Source of the DNA: Paenibacillus sp.
GTDB lineage: Bacteria; Bacillota; Bacilli; Paenibacillales; Paenibacillaceae
NCBI GenBank assembly: GCA_031254035.1
Contig: JAIRVF010000014.1
Span: 1-64,000, forward strand
Length of the DNA: 64,000 bases
Reading direction: 5' to 3'
The notes under the pieces are model-generated. The model did no database searches and was not told where the DNA came from. It saw only the letters and a list, made by a program, of their open reading frames with translations. How positions within the stretch are numbered: position 1 is the stretch's first letter; each line of letters opens with the position of its first letter. A program made the translations under genes and the position numbers. This document shows positions 52,304 through 62,544 of this stretch, one piece after another.

Positions 52304-54925
52304 ATGAAAGCAAGTGAAATTCGTTCCAAGTGGTTGGAGTTTTTCGCAAGTAAAGGACATAAAATCGAACCGAGCGCTCCGCTCGTTCCTCACAACGACC
52401 CGTCTCTGTTGTGGATTAACGCCGGTATGGCACCGCTCAAACCTTATTTTGACGGACGGATCAGCCCGGAGAATCCGCGCCTGACCAACTCGCAAAAATG
52501 CATTCGGACCAATGACATCGAGAACGTCGGCAAAACTCGCCGTCACCATACGTTTTTTGAAATGCTCGGCAACTTCTCAATTGGAGATTACTTCAAGGAA
52601 GAAGCCATTACTTGGGCTTGGGAATTTTTGACCGGCAAGGAATGGATCGGTTTTGATCCGGAACGTCTGTCGGTAACGGTATATCCGGAGGATGAGGAAG
52701 CTTTCAAGCTTTGGAATGAAAAAGTCGGACTACCGGCGGAACGTATTGTGAAGTTGGAGGAAAACTTTTGGGATATCGGCGAAGGCCCTTGTGGTCCTTG
52801 TACCGAAATTTTCTACGACCGCGGCGAAGCCTACGGCGATCTGTCCGATCCGGAAATGTATCCGGGCGGCGAGAACGAGCGTTTCCTAGAAGTATGGAAT
52901 CTCGTATTTTCACAATTCAACCATAACAAGGATGGTTCCTATACGCCGCTTCCGAATAAAAATATCGATACAGGCGCAGGTCTGGAACGTTTTGCATCCA
53001 TTCTGCAAAATGTGGATTCGAACTTTGACACAGATTTGTTCCAACCGATTATCGGGCAAACGGCTAAAATTGCAGGTGTAAGCTACAATGACAGTGTGGA
53101 AAAGGATGTGGCGCTTAAAGTCATTGCCGACCATGTCCGTACAGTTGCATTTGCCGTGGCAGACGGCGTACTGCCTTCCAATGAGGGACGCGGTTACGTT
53201 ATCCGCCGCTTGCTCCGCCGTGCGGTGCGTTACGGTAAGGTACTCGGACTGGACCGTCCATTCCTCTATACACTGACCGAGATGGTTGGCGACATTATGG
53301 GCGTATACTATCCGGAGGTCGTCGAGAAACGCGAGTTTATCGAAAAGGTGATCCGCACCGAAGAGGAGCGTTTCCACGAGACGCTGTCCGATGGTCTTGC
53401 TATTTTAGAAGAGATCAGCAAAAAGGCGTTATCTGATGGAAGCAAAATGATCAGCGGTCCCGATGCTTTCAAGCTGTACGATACCTACGGATTCCCGTTT
53501 GACCTGACCGAAGACTTTGCCATGGAGCATGGGCTTACGGTTGACCGTGAGGGTTTCGATGCTTCGATGCAGGAGCAGCGTGACCGTGCGCGTGCAGCTC
53601 GTCAAGAAAGCGGCGGAATGAAGGTTCAAGGCGGTGTACTTTCCGACTATACGGTTAAAAGCGAATTTGTTGGATATAATGACACGGTAAAAGAGTCGAA
53701 AATTTTGGCGATCATTGTGGAAGATGCCATGGTGGATACAGCCGGAGAAGGCCAATCTTGCCAGGTCATTCTTGATGCGACTCCTTTCTACGCCGAAAGC
53801 GGCGGCCAGGTCAGCGACCAGGGGCTTCTGCGCGGCGGAAGCGTAACCGCAAAAGTGGAAGGATTGTTTAAAGCGCCTCACGGGCAGCATGTGCATATCG
53901 TGACGGTTGAAGCTGGAGAGCTGAAAGTTGGCGAAACGGTAAAAGCGGAAGTGGATCAAGCCAAGCGCCGTGACACCGTTAAGAACCACACAGCGACCCA
54001 CCTGCTGCATAAGGCGCTTAAGGAAGTACTTGGTGAGCATGTCAATCAGGCCGGTTCTTTGGTTGAACCACAGCGCATGCGCTTTGACTTCTCCCATTTC
54101 GGCAGTATTACGCCTGAAGAGCTGACAGCTATTGAACGCCGCGTCAATGAACAGATTTGGAATAGCATCGATGTAAATATCGAATACAAATCGATTGATG
54201 AAGCGAAAGCGATGGGAGCTATGGCCCTTTTCGGTGAAAAATACGGCGACATCGTGCGCGTTGTTCAAGCTGGTGATTACAGCCTTGAGCTTTGCGGTGG
54301 ATGCCATGTCAACAATACGTCGGAAATTGGTGTCTTCAAGCTTGTGAGCGAAAGTGGTATTGGTTCCGGTGTTCGCCGGATCGAAGCTGTAACTGGACGC
54401 GCTGCGTACCAATTCATTGAAGGTCAGCTCGATCTGCTGAAGCAGGCTGCTGAACTTTTGAAATCCAATTTGCATGATGTTCCAAAGCGTATTGACTCGG
54501 TGCATGTCCAAATGAAGGAGCTCAGCCGAGAAAATGAATCGCTGCAAAGTAAGCTGAGCATGATTGAAGCTGGTCAATTGACGGATCAGGTTAAATCGGT
54601 TGGCGGCAAAGAACTGCTTGCAGTCCGCGTCAGCGTTGGCAGCATGGATGCGCTCCGGACCCTTGCCGACGAGCTGAAGAACAAACTTCCTTCCGCTGTA
54701 CTGGTTTTGGGTGCAGCAATTGAAGATAAAGTCAACTTCGTGGTATCCGTACCACAGGAGCTGATCAAGTCGGGGCTGCATGCCGGTAAGATGGTAAAGG
54801 AAATCGCTGCGGTATGCGGAGGCGGCGGTGGCGGACGTCCGGATATGGCACAGGCTGGCGCCAAAGATGCAAGTAAATTGGATGAGGCCCTGAAGCTGGC
54901 TGAAGAATTGGTAGCCAAGGCATAA
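52304..54925 (+). CDS. alaS: Alanyl-tRNA synthetase
   Basis: Class II synthetase with editing. The 873-residue protein begins [19 protein letters not shown], catalytic core motif 2 [19 protein letters not shown], editing-domain zinc motif HTATHLLH (about 562-569) and CGGCH (about 664-668), and a C-terminal DHHA1 glycine-rich end [14 protein letters not shown]. All parts are present. ATG at 52304 follows CTGGAGG. Its leader is the alanine T-box plus a repeat element. Confidence 0.97.
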   Translation: MKASEIRSKWLEFFASKGHKIEPSAPLVPHNDPSLLWINAGMAPLKPYFDGRISPENPRLTNSQKCIRTNDIENVGKTRRHHTFFEMLGNFSIGDYFKEEAITWAWEFLTGKEWIGFDPERLSVTVYPEDEEAFKLWNEKVGLPAERIVKLEENFWDIGEGPCGPCTEIFYDRGEAYGDLSDPEMYPGGENERFLEVWNLVFSQFNHNKDGSYTPLPNKNIDTGAGLERFASILQNVDSNFDTDLFQPIIGQTAKIAGVSYNDSVEKDVALKVIADHVRTVAFAVADGVLPSNEGRGYVIRRLLRRAVRYGKVLGLDRPFLYTLTEMVGDIMGVYYPEVVEKREFIEKVIRTEEERFHETLSDGLAILEEISKKALSDGSKMISGPDAFKLYDTYGFPFDLTEDFAMEHGLTVDREGFDASMQEQRDRARAARQESGGMKVQGGVLSDYTVKSEFVGYNDTVKESKILAIIVEDAMVDTAGEGQSCQVILDATPFYAESGGQVSDQGLLRGGSVTAKVEGLFKAPHGQHVHIVTVEAGELKVGETVKAEVDQAKRRDTVKNHTATHLLHKALKEVLGEHVNQAGSLVEPQRMRFDFSHFGSITPEELTAIERRVNEQIWNSIDVNIEYKSIDEAKAMGAMALFGEKYGDIVRVVQAGDYSLELCGGCHVNNTSEIGVFKLVSESGIGSGVRRIEAVTGRAAYQFIEGQLDLLKQAAELLKSNLHDVPKRIDSVHVQMKELSRENESLQSKLSMIEAGQLTDQVKSVGGKELLAVRVSVGSMDALRTLADELKNKLPSAVLVLGAAIEDKVNFVVSVPQELIKSGLHAGKMVKEIAAVCGGGGGGRPDMAQAGAKDASKLDEALKLAEELVAKA

Positions 54926-54938
54926 AGGATATAGAATG

Positions 54939-54985
54939 AAGGATTTTGCATGAACCTGGAAATAAGGTTTTGCAAAATCTCCTTT
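54939..54985 (+). terminator. Terminator after alaS
   Basis: AAGGATTTTGCATGAACCT / AGGTTTTGCAAAATCTCCTT imperfect hairpin. The T-run is short (TTTGATT). Confidence 0.6.
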
Positions 54986-55156
54986 GATTCAAATAAATGA
55001 TATGACATATAATTTCGAATAAATTTCGTTTTATTTGTCCTTGGAGTTTCCTCATAGAGGGATGATTATGTTATATTAGAAGAAGATATGAAGCCTTAAG
55101 AATCAATTCATCAAAGTATGCCTTCGGCATGCTTTTGAAGAAGCGAGGTGTCACAA

Positions 55157-55417
55157 ATGGACTCCATGGATAAGACGATGAAGTTTAGTGTTATAGGCGA
55201 TGAGAAAGAAGCGTCCTCCAAGGATATCCTTCTTGCGGTGTATGACGCATTGGTTGAAAAGGAATACAATCCGATCAACCAGATTGTCGGCTACCTTCTC
55301 TCCGGAGATCCAGCCTACATTCCTCGCCATAACAATGCCAGAAGCATGGTTAGAAAAAAAGAGCGTGATGAGTTGATTGAAGAGCTGGTCCGGTTCTACT
55401 TAGCCAATCACCGATAG
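55157..55417 (+). CDS. IreB-family regulatory phosphoprotein (YrzL)
   Basis: An 86-residue protein of the UPF0297/IreB family: [19 protein letters not shown], then [19 protein letters not shown] and [19 protein letters not shown]. In Enterococcus faecalis IreB is phosphorylated by the Ser/Thr kinase IreK at N-terminal Thr residues and tunes cephalosporin resistance. It starts at ATG 55157 behind GCGAGGTG and begins the ireB-ruvX-DUF1292 run conserved after alaS. Confidence 0.92.
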   Translation: MDSMDKTMKFSVIGDEKEASSKDILLAVYDALVEKEYNPINQIVGYLLSGDPAYIPRHNNARSMVRKKERDELIEELVRFYLANHR

Positions 55418-55426
55418 GAGAGTTTA

Positions 55427-55843
55427 ATGAGAATCATGGGATTGGACTACGGCGACCGCAAAATTGGTGTTGCCGTCAGTGATTTACTCGGATGGACAGC
55501 GCAGGGACTTGAGGTGGTGGAGCGCCGGCGCGACGGTGCCGAAATGCAGCGTATCGCGGATTTAGTACGTGATTACGAGGTAGAGGAAATCGTCGTAGGC
55601 CTCCCCAAAAATATGAATGGCAGCGTCGGTCCCCGCGCTGAAATCTGTATCGATTTCGCTGACAAGCTTAAAGAAATGCTGAAATTACCCGTCCACCTGT
55701 GGGATGAGCGGCTGACAACGGTGTCTGCCGAGCGAACGCTGATCGAGGCTGATGTCAGCCGGAAGAAGCGGAAGCAAGTTGTGGATAAAATGGCTGCAAG
55801 TTTGATTTTGCAAAATTATTTAGACTCAAAGACTAAAGGGTGA
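55427..55843 (+). CDS. ruvX: Holliday junction resolvase-like RuvX (YqgF)
   Basis: A 138-residue RNase H-fold protein with GLDYGDRKIGVAVSD (N-terminal Asp), EIVVGLPKNMNG and LWDERLTTVSA (Glu/Asp pair) of the YqgF family, involved in 16S rRNA 5' end processing and possibly junction resolution. It starts 9 bp after ireB behind TAGGAGAG. Confidence 0.95.
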   Translation: MRIMGLDYGDRKIGVAVSDLLGWTAQGLEVVERRRDGAEMQRIADLVRDYEVEEIVVGLPKNMNGSVGPRAEICIDFADKLKEMLKLPVHLWDERLTTVSAERTLIEADVSRKKRKQVVDKMAASLILQNYLDSKTKG

Positions 55844-55855
55844 GGGTGATCACAG

Positions 55856-56170
55856 ATGGCCAATGAGCGTAACTATTTTGAGGAAGAACCGGATATTATT
55901 TATATTCCTGATGACGAAGGCAATGAGGAAGAATTCGAAGTCATCATGAAGTTTGAAGTTGACGGATCGGATTCCAAGTACATGATGGTCGTTCCGCTAG
56001 AAGCGGGGGAAAACGACGAGGATTCGGATGAGGTATACGCCTTCCGTTATGAGGAAGATGGAGAAGACCTCAAGCTATACATGATCGAAGATGATGCAGA
56101 GTGGGAGATCGTGGAGGAAACTTTTAATACCCTAGTTGCTGAACTTGATGGAGGTAATGACCATGAATGA
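55856..56170 (+). CDS. DUF1292 protein (YrzB-like), first of two
   Basis: A 104-residue, very acidic protein with the DUF1292 pattern ITIPDDEGNEEEFEVI-like core (IYIPDDEGNEEEFEVIMKFE), YMMVVPL and YAFRYEEDGEDLKLYMIEDD. Function unknown in B. subtilis. It sits in the ruvX operon and overlaps the next DUF1292 gene by 8 bp. Confidence 0.88.
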   Translation: MANERNYFEEEPDIIYIPDDEGNEEEFEVIMKFEVDGSDSKYMMVVPLEAGENDEDSDEVYAFRYEEDGEDLKLYMIEDDAEWEIVEETFNTLVAELDGGNDHE

Positions 56171-56474
56171 TTTCTCTGCAGACCAGGCCGTATGGACTTC
56201 TGTTTTGAAGGAAGCGTTCGGTCCGACTGTAGAGCTGGAAGATGAAGACGGTACGACCGAAGTCTACGATCTTGCAGCGGAATTTGAAGTGGGCGGCCAA
56301 ATCTATGCAGTGCTCCAAAGTCCCGGGGACAACGATGGCGAGTATAACATATTGAAAGTCGTTAAGTTGCCGGACGGCAACTTGGAGCTGGCAACTATCG
56401 ATGATGATGACGAATGGGAAAATGTTACCGAGCTTTATGACGAGATGACCTTCCCAGACGATAGCGAAGATTGA
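56163..56474 (+). CDS. DUF1292 protein, second of two
   Basis: A 103-residue paralogue of the gene before it: VELEDEDGTTEVYDLAAEFE, YAVLQSPGDNDGEYNI and DDDDEWENVTELYDEM. ATG at 56163 follows GGAGGTAATG within the end of the first gene, so translation is coupled. B. subtilis has one copy at this place. Confidence 0.88.
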   Translation: MNDFSADQAVWTSVLKEAFGPTVELEDEDGTTEVYDLAAEFEVGGQIYAVLQSPGDNDGEYNILKVVKLPDGNLELATIDDDDEWENVTELYDEMTFPDDSED

Positions 56475-56528
56475 TTTACGGATTTACGGCTCCTAGGTGA
56501 AGACATAATTTCAAAATGAATAAACCTA

Positions 56529-56556
56529 AAGAGGGCGGTGCAGACCGTCCTTTTTG
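56529..56556 (+). terminator. Terminator before mltG
   Basis: GGGCGGT-GCAG-ACCGTCC with TTTTT directly after it. It separates the ireB-ruvX-DUF1292 unit from mltG, and its T-run lies only 21 bp before the mltG start. Confidence 0.75.
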
Positions 56557-56576
56557 GCTGTGAAGGGTGGATTTTT

Positions 56577-57614
56577 TTGAAAGCTGTCAAAGTTGTGATT
56601 GCGATACTGGTCATTCTATTGCTGGGAGCAGGCGGAGGCGCCTATTATATATGGAACGGTCTGCAGCCGGTTAAAGCTTCTGGCCAAGCCGTGAAATTTA
56701 CAATCGAATCTGGTATGGGGACTTCAAGAATCGCAGAGGTGCTTTATAAGAACGGTTTGATCAAAAATGAAACGATCTTCAAAGGTTATCTGAAGTGGAA
56801 AAAAGAAGGTTCGCATTTTCAAGCTGGCGTCTACGAGTCCAAACCCGGAATTGCGCTGGATGAGCTGATTGCTAAGCTAAACAGCGGTGATGTGGTGAAG
56901 GAAGCTATGGACCGAATTACGATTCCCGAAGGGTATACCGTAGAGCAAATTGCCAAAAAGTTAGGCGAGACGACAGGGACTCCGGTAGATGCCTTTTTGA
57001 AGCTGGCGGATCATCCAGGGGATGAGGCTGTCGTTGCTTTTAAGGAGGCTTCTGAAATCGGCAACCTGAAACATGCGGCAGAGGGATATCTGTTTCCGGA
57101 TACCTACGAGTTCAAAAAGGGCACCGATATCAAAGATATTTTCCATAGAATGATGGAACAAATGCAAAGTAAGATTGATAATATTCCCGATTTGCAGCAA
57201 AAGCTTAAGGATCGGGGACTTACGTTGCATGAAATGCTGACCATCGCATCGCTCGTTGAACGAGAGGTTGTAGTGGACGAGGAGCGCCCCTTGGTGGCCG
57301 GAGTCATCTATAATCGCCTTGATAAAAAAATGAAGCTGGATATAGACGCTACCGTGCAGTATGCGCTGCCGGAGCCGAAAGAACGGCTGTTGTATAAAGA
57401 TCTGAAAGTGGAGAGTCCTTATAATACGTATTTGCATGAGGGACTACCGCCGGGACCGATCTGCAGTCCGAGTATTGCGTCGATCGAAGCTGTTTTAAGT
57501 CCGAAAGCATCCGACTATTTATATTACGTCACTAAGAAGGATGGCTCGCATGAGCATCTGTTTGCTAAGACGTACCAGGAGCATTTAAACAATATTAAAA
57601 AGAGCAAAAGCTAA
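56577..57614 (+). CDS. mltG: Endolytic transglycosylase MltG
   Basis: MltG cleaves nascent glycan strands and sets their length at the cell membrane. The 345-residue protein has one N-terminal membrane anchor (VVIAILVILLLGAGGGAYYI), a LysM-like domain (ITIPEGYTVEQIAKKLGE) and the YceG catalytic region GYLFPDTYEF and ASLVEREVV with the catalytic Glu (about 227). TTG at 56577 follows GAAGGGTGG. In B. subtilis (yrrL) trmR (yrrM) follows; here it is missing and trhP1 follows after 22 bp. Confidence 0.92.
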   Translation: MKAVKVVIAILVILLLGAGGGAYYIWNGLQPVKASGQAVKFTIESGMGTSRIAEVLYKNGLIKNETIFKGYLKWKKEGSHFQAGVYESKPGIALDELIAKLNSGDVVKEAMDRITIPEGYTVEQIAKKLGETTGTPVDAFLKLADHPGDEAVVAFKEASEIGNLKHAAEGYLFPDTYEFKKGTDIKDIFHRMMEQMQSKIDNIPDLQQKLKDRGLTLHEMLTIASLVEREVVVDEERPLVAGVIYNRLDKKMKLDIDATVQYALPEPKERLLYKDLKVESPYNTYLHEGLPPGPICSPSIASIEAVLSPKASDYLYYVTKKDGSHEHLFAKTYQEHLNNIKKSKS

Positions 57615-57636
57615 GGCGAAATAAATGAGGTGTGGT

Positions 57637-58569
57637 ATGACGAAACAACATAAACTTATGATTACGGCTGGTTCATTAGAGGAATGTTCTGCATATATCG
57701 ATGCAGGAGCAACAGAGCTATTGATCGGCGATAGAAGGTATGGAATCCGGATGCCGGGGTATTTCTCGGAAAGTGATATTCGAGAAGCGGTATGTCTAGG
57801 ACAAGCACGCGGCGTCAATGTCATCGTTAACATGACCAACGTCATGACCAACGATATGCTGGCAATGTTGCCGGATTACGTATCATTTTTGCAGGATGCC
57901 GGAGTATATGCAGTCGAATTCAGCGACCCGGCCATTATGGCTGCGGTCAAAAAACATGCGCCTTCGCTTAAGCTTCACTGGAATGCGGAAATGATGTCCA
58001 CGAACTATGCTACTGCTAATTACTGGGGGCGTAAAGGGGCGTCGCGGGTTGCCGCTGCCAAGGAACTCAGCATGGATGAGATTTTGGAGCTGAAGGAACA
58101 TCTGGACATTGAAGCGCAGGTTCAAGTTCATGGCATGACGAATATGTACCACTCCAAGCGGAGATTGGTAGAAAGTTATATGATTCATCAGGGCCGGCCT
58201 GTGGATGGCGGCAGCCTGGATATTGACCGTGGCCTTTTCCTAACGGAGGATGAGCGCCCGGGGGAAAAGTATCCAATCTATGAAGACGTAAGCGGAACGA
58301 ATATTATGAGCTCCGATGACATTTGCATCCTGGAGGATTTGCATCTGCTGCTTCAGGCCGGAATCGAGAGCCTCAAAATTGAAGGTCTTTTGAAATCAAT
58401 CGCTTATAATACGGCCGTCATTAAGGCTTACCGTAAGGCTGTCGACGTATTTGCGGCAGACCCTGGCAGCTATCGTTTCCAAGAAGATTGGCTGGATCAG
58501 ATTCGCGAGTTGCAGGATCCGGAGCGTGAGCTGACTTTCGGATTTTTTTATAAGGAACAAGTTTATTAA
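57637..58569 (+). CDS. trhP1: U32-family protein TrhP1 (YrrN), tRNA U34 hydroxylation
   Basis: A 310-residue peptidase U32-type protein. In B. subtilis YrrN and YrrO are both needed to hydroxylate U34 in tRNAs (prephenate-dependent ho5U formation). It has the U32 barrel (GSLEECSAYIDAGATELLIG at the N terminus, LHWNAEMMSTNYATANYW) but lacks the cysteine-rich loop of its partner. ATG at 57637 follows GAGGTG; an ATG at 57625 in the same frame is too close to it. It is followed by trhP2 after 23 bp. Confidence 0.88.
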   Translation: MTKQHKLMITAGSLEECSAYIDAGATELLIGDRRYGIRMPGYFSESDIREAVCLGQARGVNVIVNMTNVMTNDMLAMLPDYVSFLQDAGVYAVEFSDPAIMAAVKKHAPSLKLHWNAEMMSTNYATANYWGRKGASRVAAAKELSMDEILELKEHLDIEAQVQVHGMTNMYHSKRRLVESYMIHQGRPVDGGSLDIDRGLFLTEDERPGEKYPIYEDVSGTNIMSSDDICILEDLHLLLQAGIESLKIEGLLKSIAYNTAVIKAYRKAVDVFAADPGSYRFQEDWLDQIRELQDPERELTFGFFYKEQVY

Positions 58570-58592
58570 AGTAAGAAGGAGGGACCACCATC

Positions 58593-59909
58593 GTGGAAAA
58601 TACAGAATACAAACCAAAGTTTCGTGGGAAGAGGGTCCGCCTTGCGAAGCCGGAGCTTTTGGCGCCGGCGGGGAATTTGGAGAAACTGAAATTCGCTGTC
58701 CATTATGGAGCAGACGCAGTCTACATTGGCGGACAAAAATACGGACTTAGATCGAATGCGGATAATTTTTCATTCGAGGAAATGCGCGAAGGAGTCGAGT
58801 TTGCTAAGCAGTACGGAGCAAAAGTCTTCGTGGCGACCAACATCTACGCACATAATGAAGATCTCGACGGTATTGAGGAATATTTGCTGGGACTGCGAGA
58901 CGCAGGGATTGCGGCGGTAATTGTCGCGGATCCGGCCATTATCGAAGTGGCGCAGCGCGTAGCTCCGGAGATTGAAGTTCATCTTAGCACCCAGCAATCC
59001 ACCCTGAATTGGCAGGCGGTGCAATTTTGGAAAGAGGAAGGTTTACCGCGCGTCGTGTTGGGCCGGGAAGCCAGCCTAGAAGAAATATGCGAAATTAAGA
59101 ACAATGTCGACGTTGAAATCGAAGCGTTTATTCATGGGGCCATGTGTTCTTCGGTTTCGGGCCGCTGCGTATTGTCCAATCATTTTACGGATCGGGACTC
59201 CAATCGCGGAGGCTGCTGTCAGTCCTGCCGCTGGAAATACGATCTGTTTGTAGAAGGCGGGGAAATGGCGGAAGGCTCCGCCGAAGAAACTGCGCCTGAA
59301 ACGGGGGAGCCTGGTGTTTCGCGGATTCCTCTATTTGGTGAAGAGGATATCGCTTTTACAATGGGATCCAAGGATCTCTGCATGCTTGAGCATATACCAG
59401 ACCTGATTGAAGTCGGGATCGACAGCTTCAAAATTGAAGGACGGATGAAGTCCATCCATTACGTGGCGACGGTCGTAAACGTATATCGCCAGGCCATTGA
59501 TGCTTATTTTGCCGACCCGGAACATTATATGTTAAAACCGGAATGGCTGGAAGAGCTCAATAAAGCGGCGAATCGCCCACTGAATACTGGATTTTTCTAT
59601 GATACGCCGGATCATGAGGATCATATCTATGAGCCTGAGGACAAAGCGGCGCCATTTGACTTTGCAGGACTTGTGCTCGAATATGATGAAGCTACTAAGA
59701 CAGCCCTCATACAACAGCGGAACTTCTTCAAAAAAGGCCAAGAAATCGAATTTTTTGGTCCTAAAGGCATGTTTTTTAAACAAACGGTAGGCGACATATG
59801 GGATGAAGAAGGACAGCTGCTAGATGCGGCACGTCACCCACTGCAGCGGATCCGCATGAAAGTGGATCAGCCGGTCGCATATTTCGACATGATGCGCAGG
59901 AAACATTAA
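58593..59909 (+). CDS. trhP2: U32-family protein TrhP2 (YrrO), tRNA U34 hydroxylation
   Basis: A 438-residue U32 protein with the N-terminal PELLAPAGNLEKLKFAVHYG and the signature IHGAMCSSVSGRCVLS ... GGCCQSCRWKYDL (about 180-215). The cysteines in this part bind a 4Fe-4S cluster in related hydroxylases such as E. coli TrhP. An acidic insert (GSAEETAPETGEPG, about 227-242) is unusual. The C-terminal beta domain is present. The start is GTG behind GAAGGAGGG. Confidence 0.92.
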   Translation: MENTEYKPKFRGKRVRLAKPELLAPAGNLEKLKFAVHYGADAVYIGGQKYGLRSNADNFSFEEMREGVEFAKQYGAKVFVATNIYAHNEDLDGIEEYLLGLRDAGIAAVIVADPAIIEVAQRVAPEIEVHLSTQQSTLNWQAVQFWKEEGLPRVVLGREASLEEICEIKNNVDVEIEAFIHGAMCSSVSGRCVLSNHFTDRDSNRGGCCQSCRWKYDLFVEGGEMAEGSAEETAPETGEPGVSRIPLFGEEDIAFTMGSKDLCMLEHIPDLIEVGIDSFKIEGRMKSIHYVATVVNVYRQAIDAYFADPEHYMLKPEWLEELNKAANRPLNTGFFYDTPDHEDHIYEPEDKAAPFDFAGLVLEYDEATKTALIQQRNFFKKGQEIEFFGPKGMFFKQTVGDIWDEEGQLLDAARHPLQRIRMKVDQPVAYFDMMRRKH

Positions 59910-59934
59910 CATAGGCTTTCACGGAAAATTCGTA

Positions 59935-59974
59935 ATAAAAAGCTGCTGAACATTATTGTTCAGCAGCTTTTTTA
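59935..59974 (+). terminator. Terminator after trhP2
   Basis: AAAAAGCTGCTGAACA-TTAT-TGTTCAGCAGCTTTTTT, 16 perfect pairs and a T-run. Confidence 0.93.
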
Positions 59975-60216
59975 GATTTAAAAAATGTTAACTTCTGGCG
60001 CTTCTCGTGCTAAAACACTACCGCTTACATGCTTCTATTTTCTTAGACGGCGATAGCCGGCTTTTATATTAAGGACCAAAGGATTATGCATTTTAGGAAA
60101 AAGGTTATAAAGAATTTTGCGAAAAAACAAAGGATAATGGTGTAATATGTCGAAGAATAAAGTATGGGTTTTTTGCATGTTACGTTAGTCAAGAAATAAA
60201 GTTGGTAGGTGAAAAT

Positions 60217-62391
60217 ATGGGTGAGTTCCAGAATGAACAAGAAGAAGGCAAAAAAAGACGCTGGGGGAAACATCGGAATAGCGGGGAACAGGAGGTGGTG
60301 GCAGTTTCCAAGCGGGACGATAAGAATAAGCTGAATTTCAGCATACGGAATGCAGGTTCGCAGCTCAGCAGATTGAACCCTGCCAAGTCTGTTGGGGTAA
60401 AGCTGTTTTTAATCTTTTTTATAGCCATTGTATCCTTTGTGTTAATATTAGGTCTCACGTCGTACAACAAGGCCAAGAGTACTATCAAGGAAAATGCAGC
60501 GACTGCGAATAAACAGACGATCATACAGACGTCCCAGAAGCTTGACATTATCTTAAAGCAATATGAGGATATTGCGATGCAAGTCTTTTTTGATCCGGAA
60601 ACGCAAAATTTGATTGACGAACTGTCATCTTCACAGGTAAGTGCGTATGATAGGTTTGTTTTGAGTGATAAACTAGGCAAAAAGTTGAACAACCATATCA
60701 ACAGCAACAGTTCGATTAGATCGATATATCTGATACCGCCGAATGCTGATCAATCTCCGGTTATGGCTGGAAGCGCGGGAACCGATTTATCAAAAGTGCG
60801 TGAGACGGAATGGTTCAAGAAAGCCCAGAAACAAACTAAAGCCTTCTGGGTTCCGACGGAAAAAGGAAAAGATGGCGAGAATAATTTCAAACTGGTTCGC
60901 CCGCTGCAAAGTTTGTCTCGTGGCGGACTATCCTATCTCATCGTCATCGAACTGAAACCATCGATGGTTGAAGAACAGCTGAAAACGATTAATTTGGGCG
61001 ATGGCAGCAAGCTGCAGCTGATCTCTACCGACAATAGAGTGGTTAGTTCCAACCCGGAGGGCGAAGCGGGTACGGAATCGACGTTCACCTTCATGAAGGA
61101 CCAAAAGAACGATGCCAATAGTCTGGATACAAAAGACGACCATGGAAACAGCATCATGGCTGTTTACGATACACTGAGTTCCAATGGCTGGCGGCTAGTG
61201 GGGACAATTCCTACCAAGCTGCTCGTAAAAGATGCACAAGGTATACTGCTGATGACCATCATGTTTGTAGTGGGCGTCATTATTATCGCGATTCTAATTG
61301 GTTGGTGGATGGTTCATCTGATCGCAAAACCGCTGAGCCGTTTGAAGGATTTGATGATCGAGGGCTCTAAAGGAAACCTCAAAGTGCGAACAAGCCACAA
61401 GTCTTCGGATGAAATCGGCGAGCTGGCTGAAAGCTTCAACTTGATGATGGATCAAATAACGAAGCTCGTCCAGCAGACGAATACGACAGCGCAGGCCGTG
61501 CTTGAGACCGCCTCCGAATTGACGGATGCCTCGAAGAAAACCGCTCTGTCTGCCAGGGAAATTGCTATTGCGACCGAGGAAATCGCCAACGGAGCGAGCA
61601 GTCTGGCTACCGAAGCCGAGCGCGGCAATGAGCTGACCGAAAATATTTCACGCCAAATGAAGCTCGTTGTAGAGGCTAATGGGGAAATGGGCAACGCGGC
61701 GCATCATGTCGAGCACTCGAGTGAACGAGGAACGAAGCATCTGAGTGAACTGCTGGACAAAGCGCATCGAACGGAAGATATGACCCGTTCCTTGATGCAT
61801 AAGGTGGACAATCTGAAGCAAACGACCAATTCGGTTAATAAAGTGCTTGAAGTGCTGCAAAATATTGCGAAGCAAACGAATATTTTGTCACTTAACGCCA
61901 CCATTGAAGCTGCGCGTGCGGGTGCAGCCGGCAAAGGATTTATGGTGGTAGCCGACGAAATCCGACAGCTGGCTGACCAGTCCAGACAGTCCATTGATAT
62001 GGTTGGCCAAATTACAGAGAAAATTTTAGCTGAAATGAATGAGACAGTGTTGGCTTTGCAGGAAGCGAATCCTTTGCTCCAGCAGCAGATGGAATCGGTT
62101 AAGGAAACAAACGATATCTTTGTTTCCGTGCAGGAGCAGATGGGAGATTTCACAAAGCGGCTGGATTCGGTAACCGATTCAATCGGAACCTTAAATCATT
62201 CCCAAGTGATCCTGTCCGAAGCGATGAGCAATGTCAGCGCGGTAGCAGAGGAATCTTCCGCCACTTCGGAAGAGGTTGCATCGCTCAGCAGTGAGCAGCA
62301 AAGTATCGGTGAACAGTTGGTACAGCTCTCCGGTAAACTTGAGAATGTATCTACTGAATTGAAGGAAACTTTGTCGCGTTTTACGCTGTAA
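60217..62391 (+). CDS. Methyl-accepting chemotaxis protein
   Basis: A 724-residue chemoreceptor. A long charged cytoplasmic N terminus (about 55 residues), first span about 60-80, extracellular dCache-like ligand domain (about 82-340), second span about 343-367, HAMP (to about 420) and the four-helix signalling domain with the hairpin tip [20 protein letters not shown] (about 555-575). The ligand is unknown. ATG at 60217 follows TAGGTG. In B. subtilis udk and greA occupy the place between yrrO and pbpI. Confidence 0.93.
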   Translation: MGEFQNEQEEGKKRRWGKHRNSGEQEVVAVSKRDDKNKLNFSIRNAGSQLSRLNPAKSVGVKLFLIFFIAIVSFVLILGLTSYNKAKSTIKENAATANKQTIIQTSQKLDIILKQYEDIAMQVFFDPETQNLIDELSSSQVSAYDRFVLSDKLGKKLNNHINSNSSIRSIYLIPPNADQSPVMAGSAGTDLSKVRETEWFKKAQKQTKAFWVPTEKGKDGENNFKLVRPLQSLSRGGLSYLIVIELKPSMVEEQLKTINLGDGSKLQLISTDNRVVSSNPEGEAGTESTFTFMKDQKNDANSLDTKDDHGNSIMAVYDTLSSNGWRLVGTIPTKLLVKDAQGILLMTIMFVVGVIIIAILIGWWMVHLIAKPLSRLKDLMIEGSKGNLKVRTSHKSSDEIGELAESFNLMMDQITKLVQQTNTTAQAVLETASELTDASKKTALSAREIAIATEEIANGASSLATEAERGNELTENISRQMKLVVEANGEMGNAAHHVEHSSERGTKHLSELLDKAHRTEDMTRSLMHKVDNLKQTTNSVNKVLEVLQNIAKQTNILSLNATIEAARAGAAGKGFMVVADEIRQLADQSRQSIDMVGQITEKILAEMNETVLALQEANPLLQQQMESVKETNDIFVSVQEQMGDFTKRLDSVTDSIGTLNHSQVILSEAMSNVSAVAEESSATSEEVASLSSEQQSIGEQLVQLSGKLENVSTELKETLSRFTL

Positions 62392-62409
62392 GGCGTTTCA
62401 AACCGAATA

Positions 62410-62454
62410 AGCTGTCCCAAAGGTTAATGGCCTTTAGGGACGGCTCTTTCTTTG
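62410..62454 (+). terminator. Terminator after the chemoreceptor gene
   Basis: AGCTGTCCCAAAGG / CCTTTAGGGACGGCT imperfect stem followed by CTTTCTTT. Confidence 0.75.
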
Positions 62455-62544
62455 TATAGGGGAATATATGCTGAGCCGCACCGATTGGGAGTCGTACAAA
62501 TAGGACATAATGGAAAAAAACGTCGACAAAGGTCGGTGCGTATT

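Noticed and set aside
53429..54781. 450-codon minus-strand frame opposite alaS
   Set aside because: Long only because alaS codon usage keeps the opposite strand open; no ribosome binding site or conserved motif.
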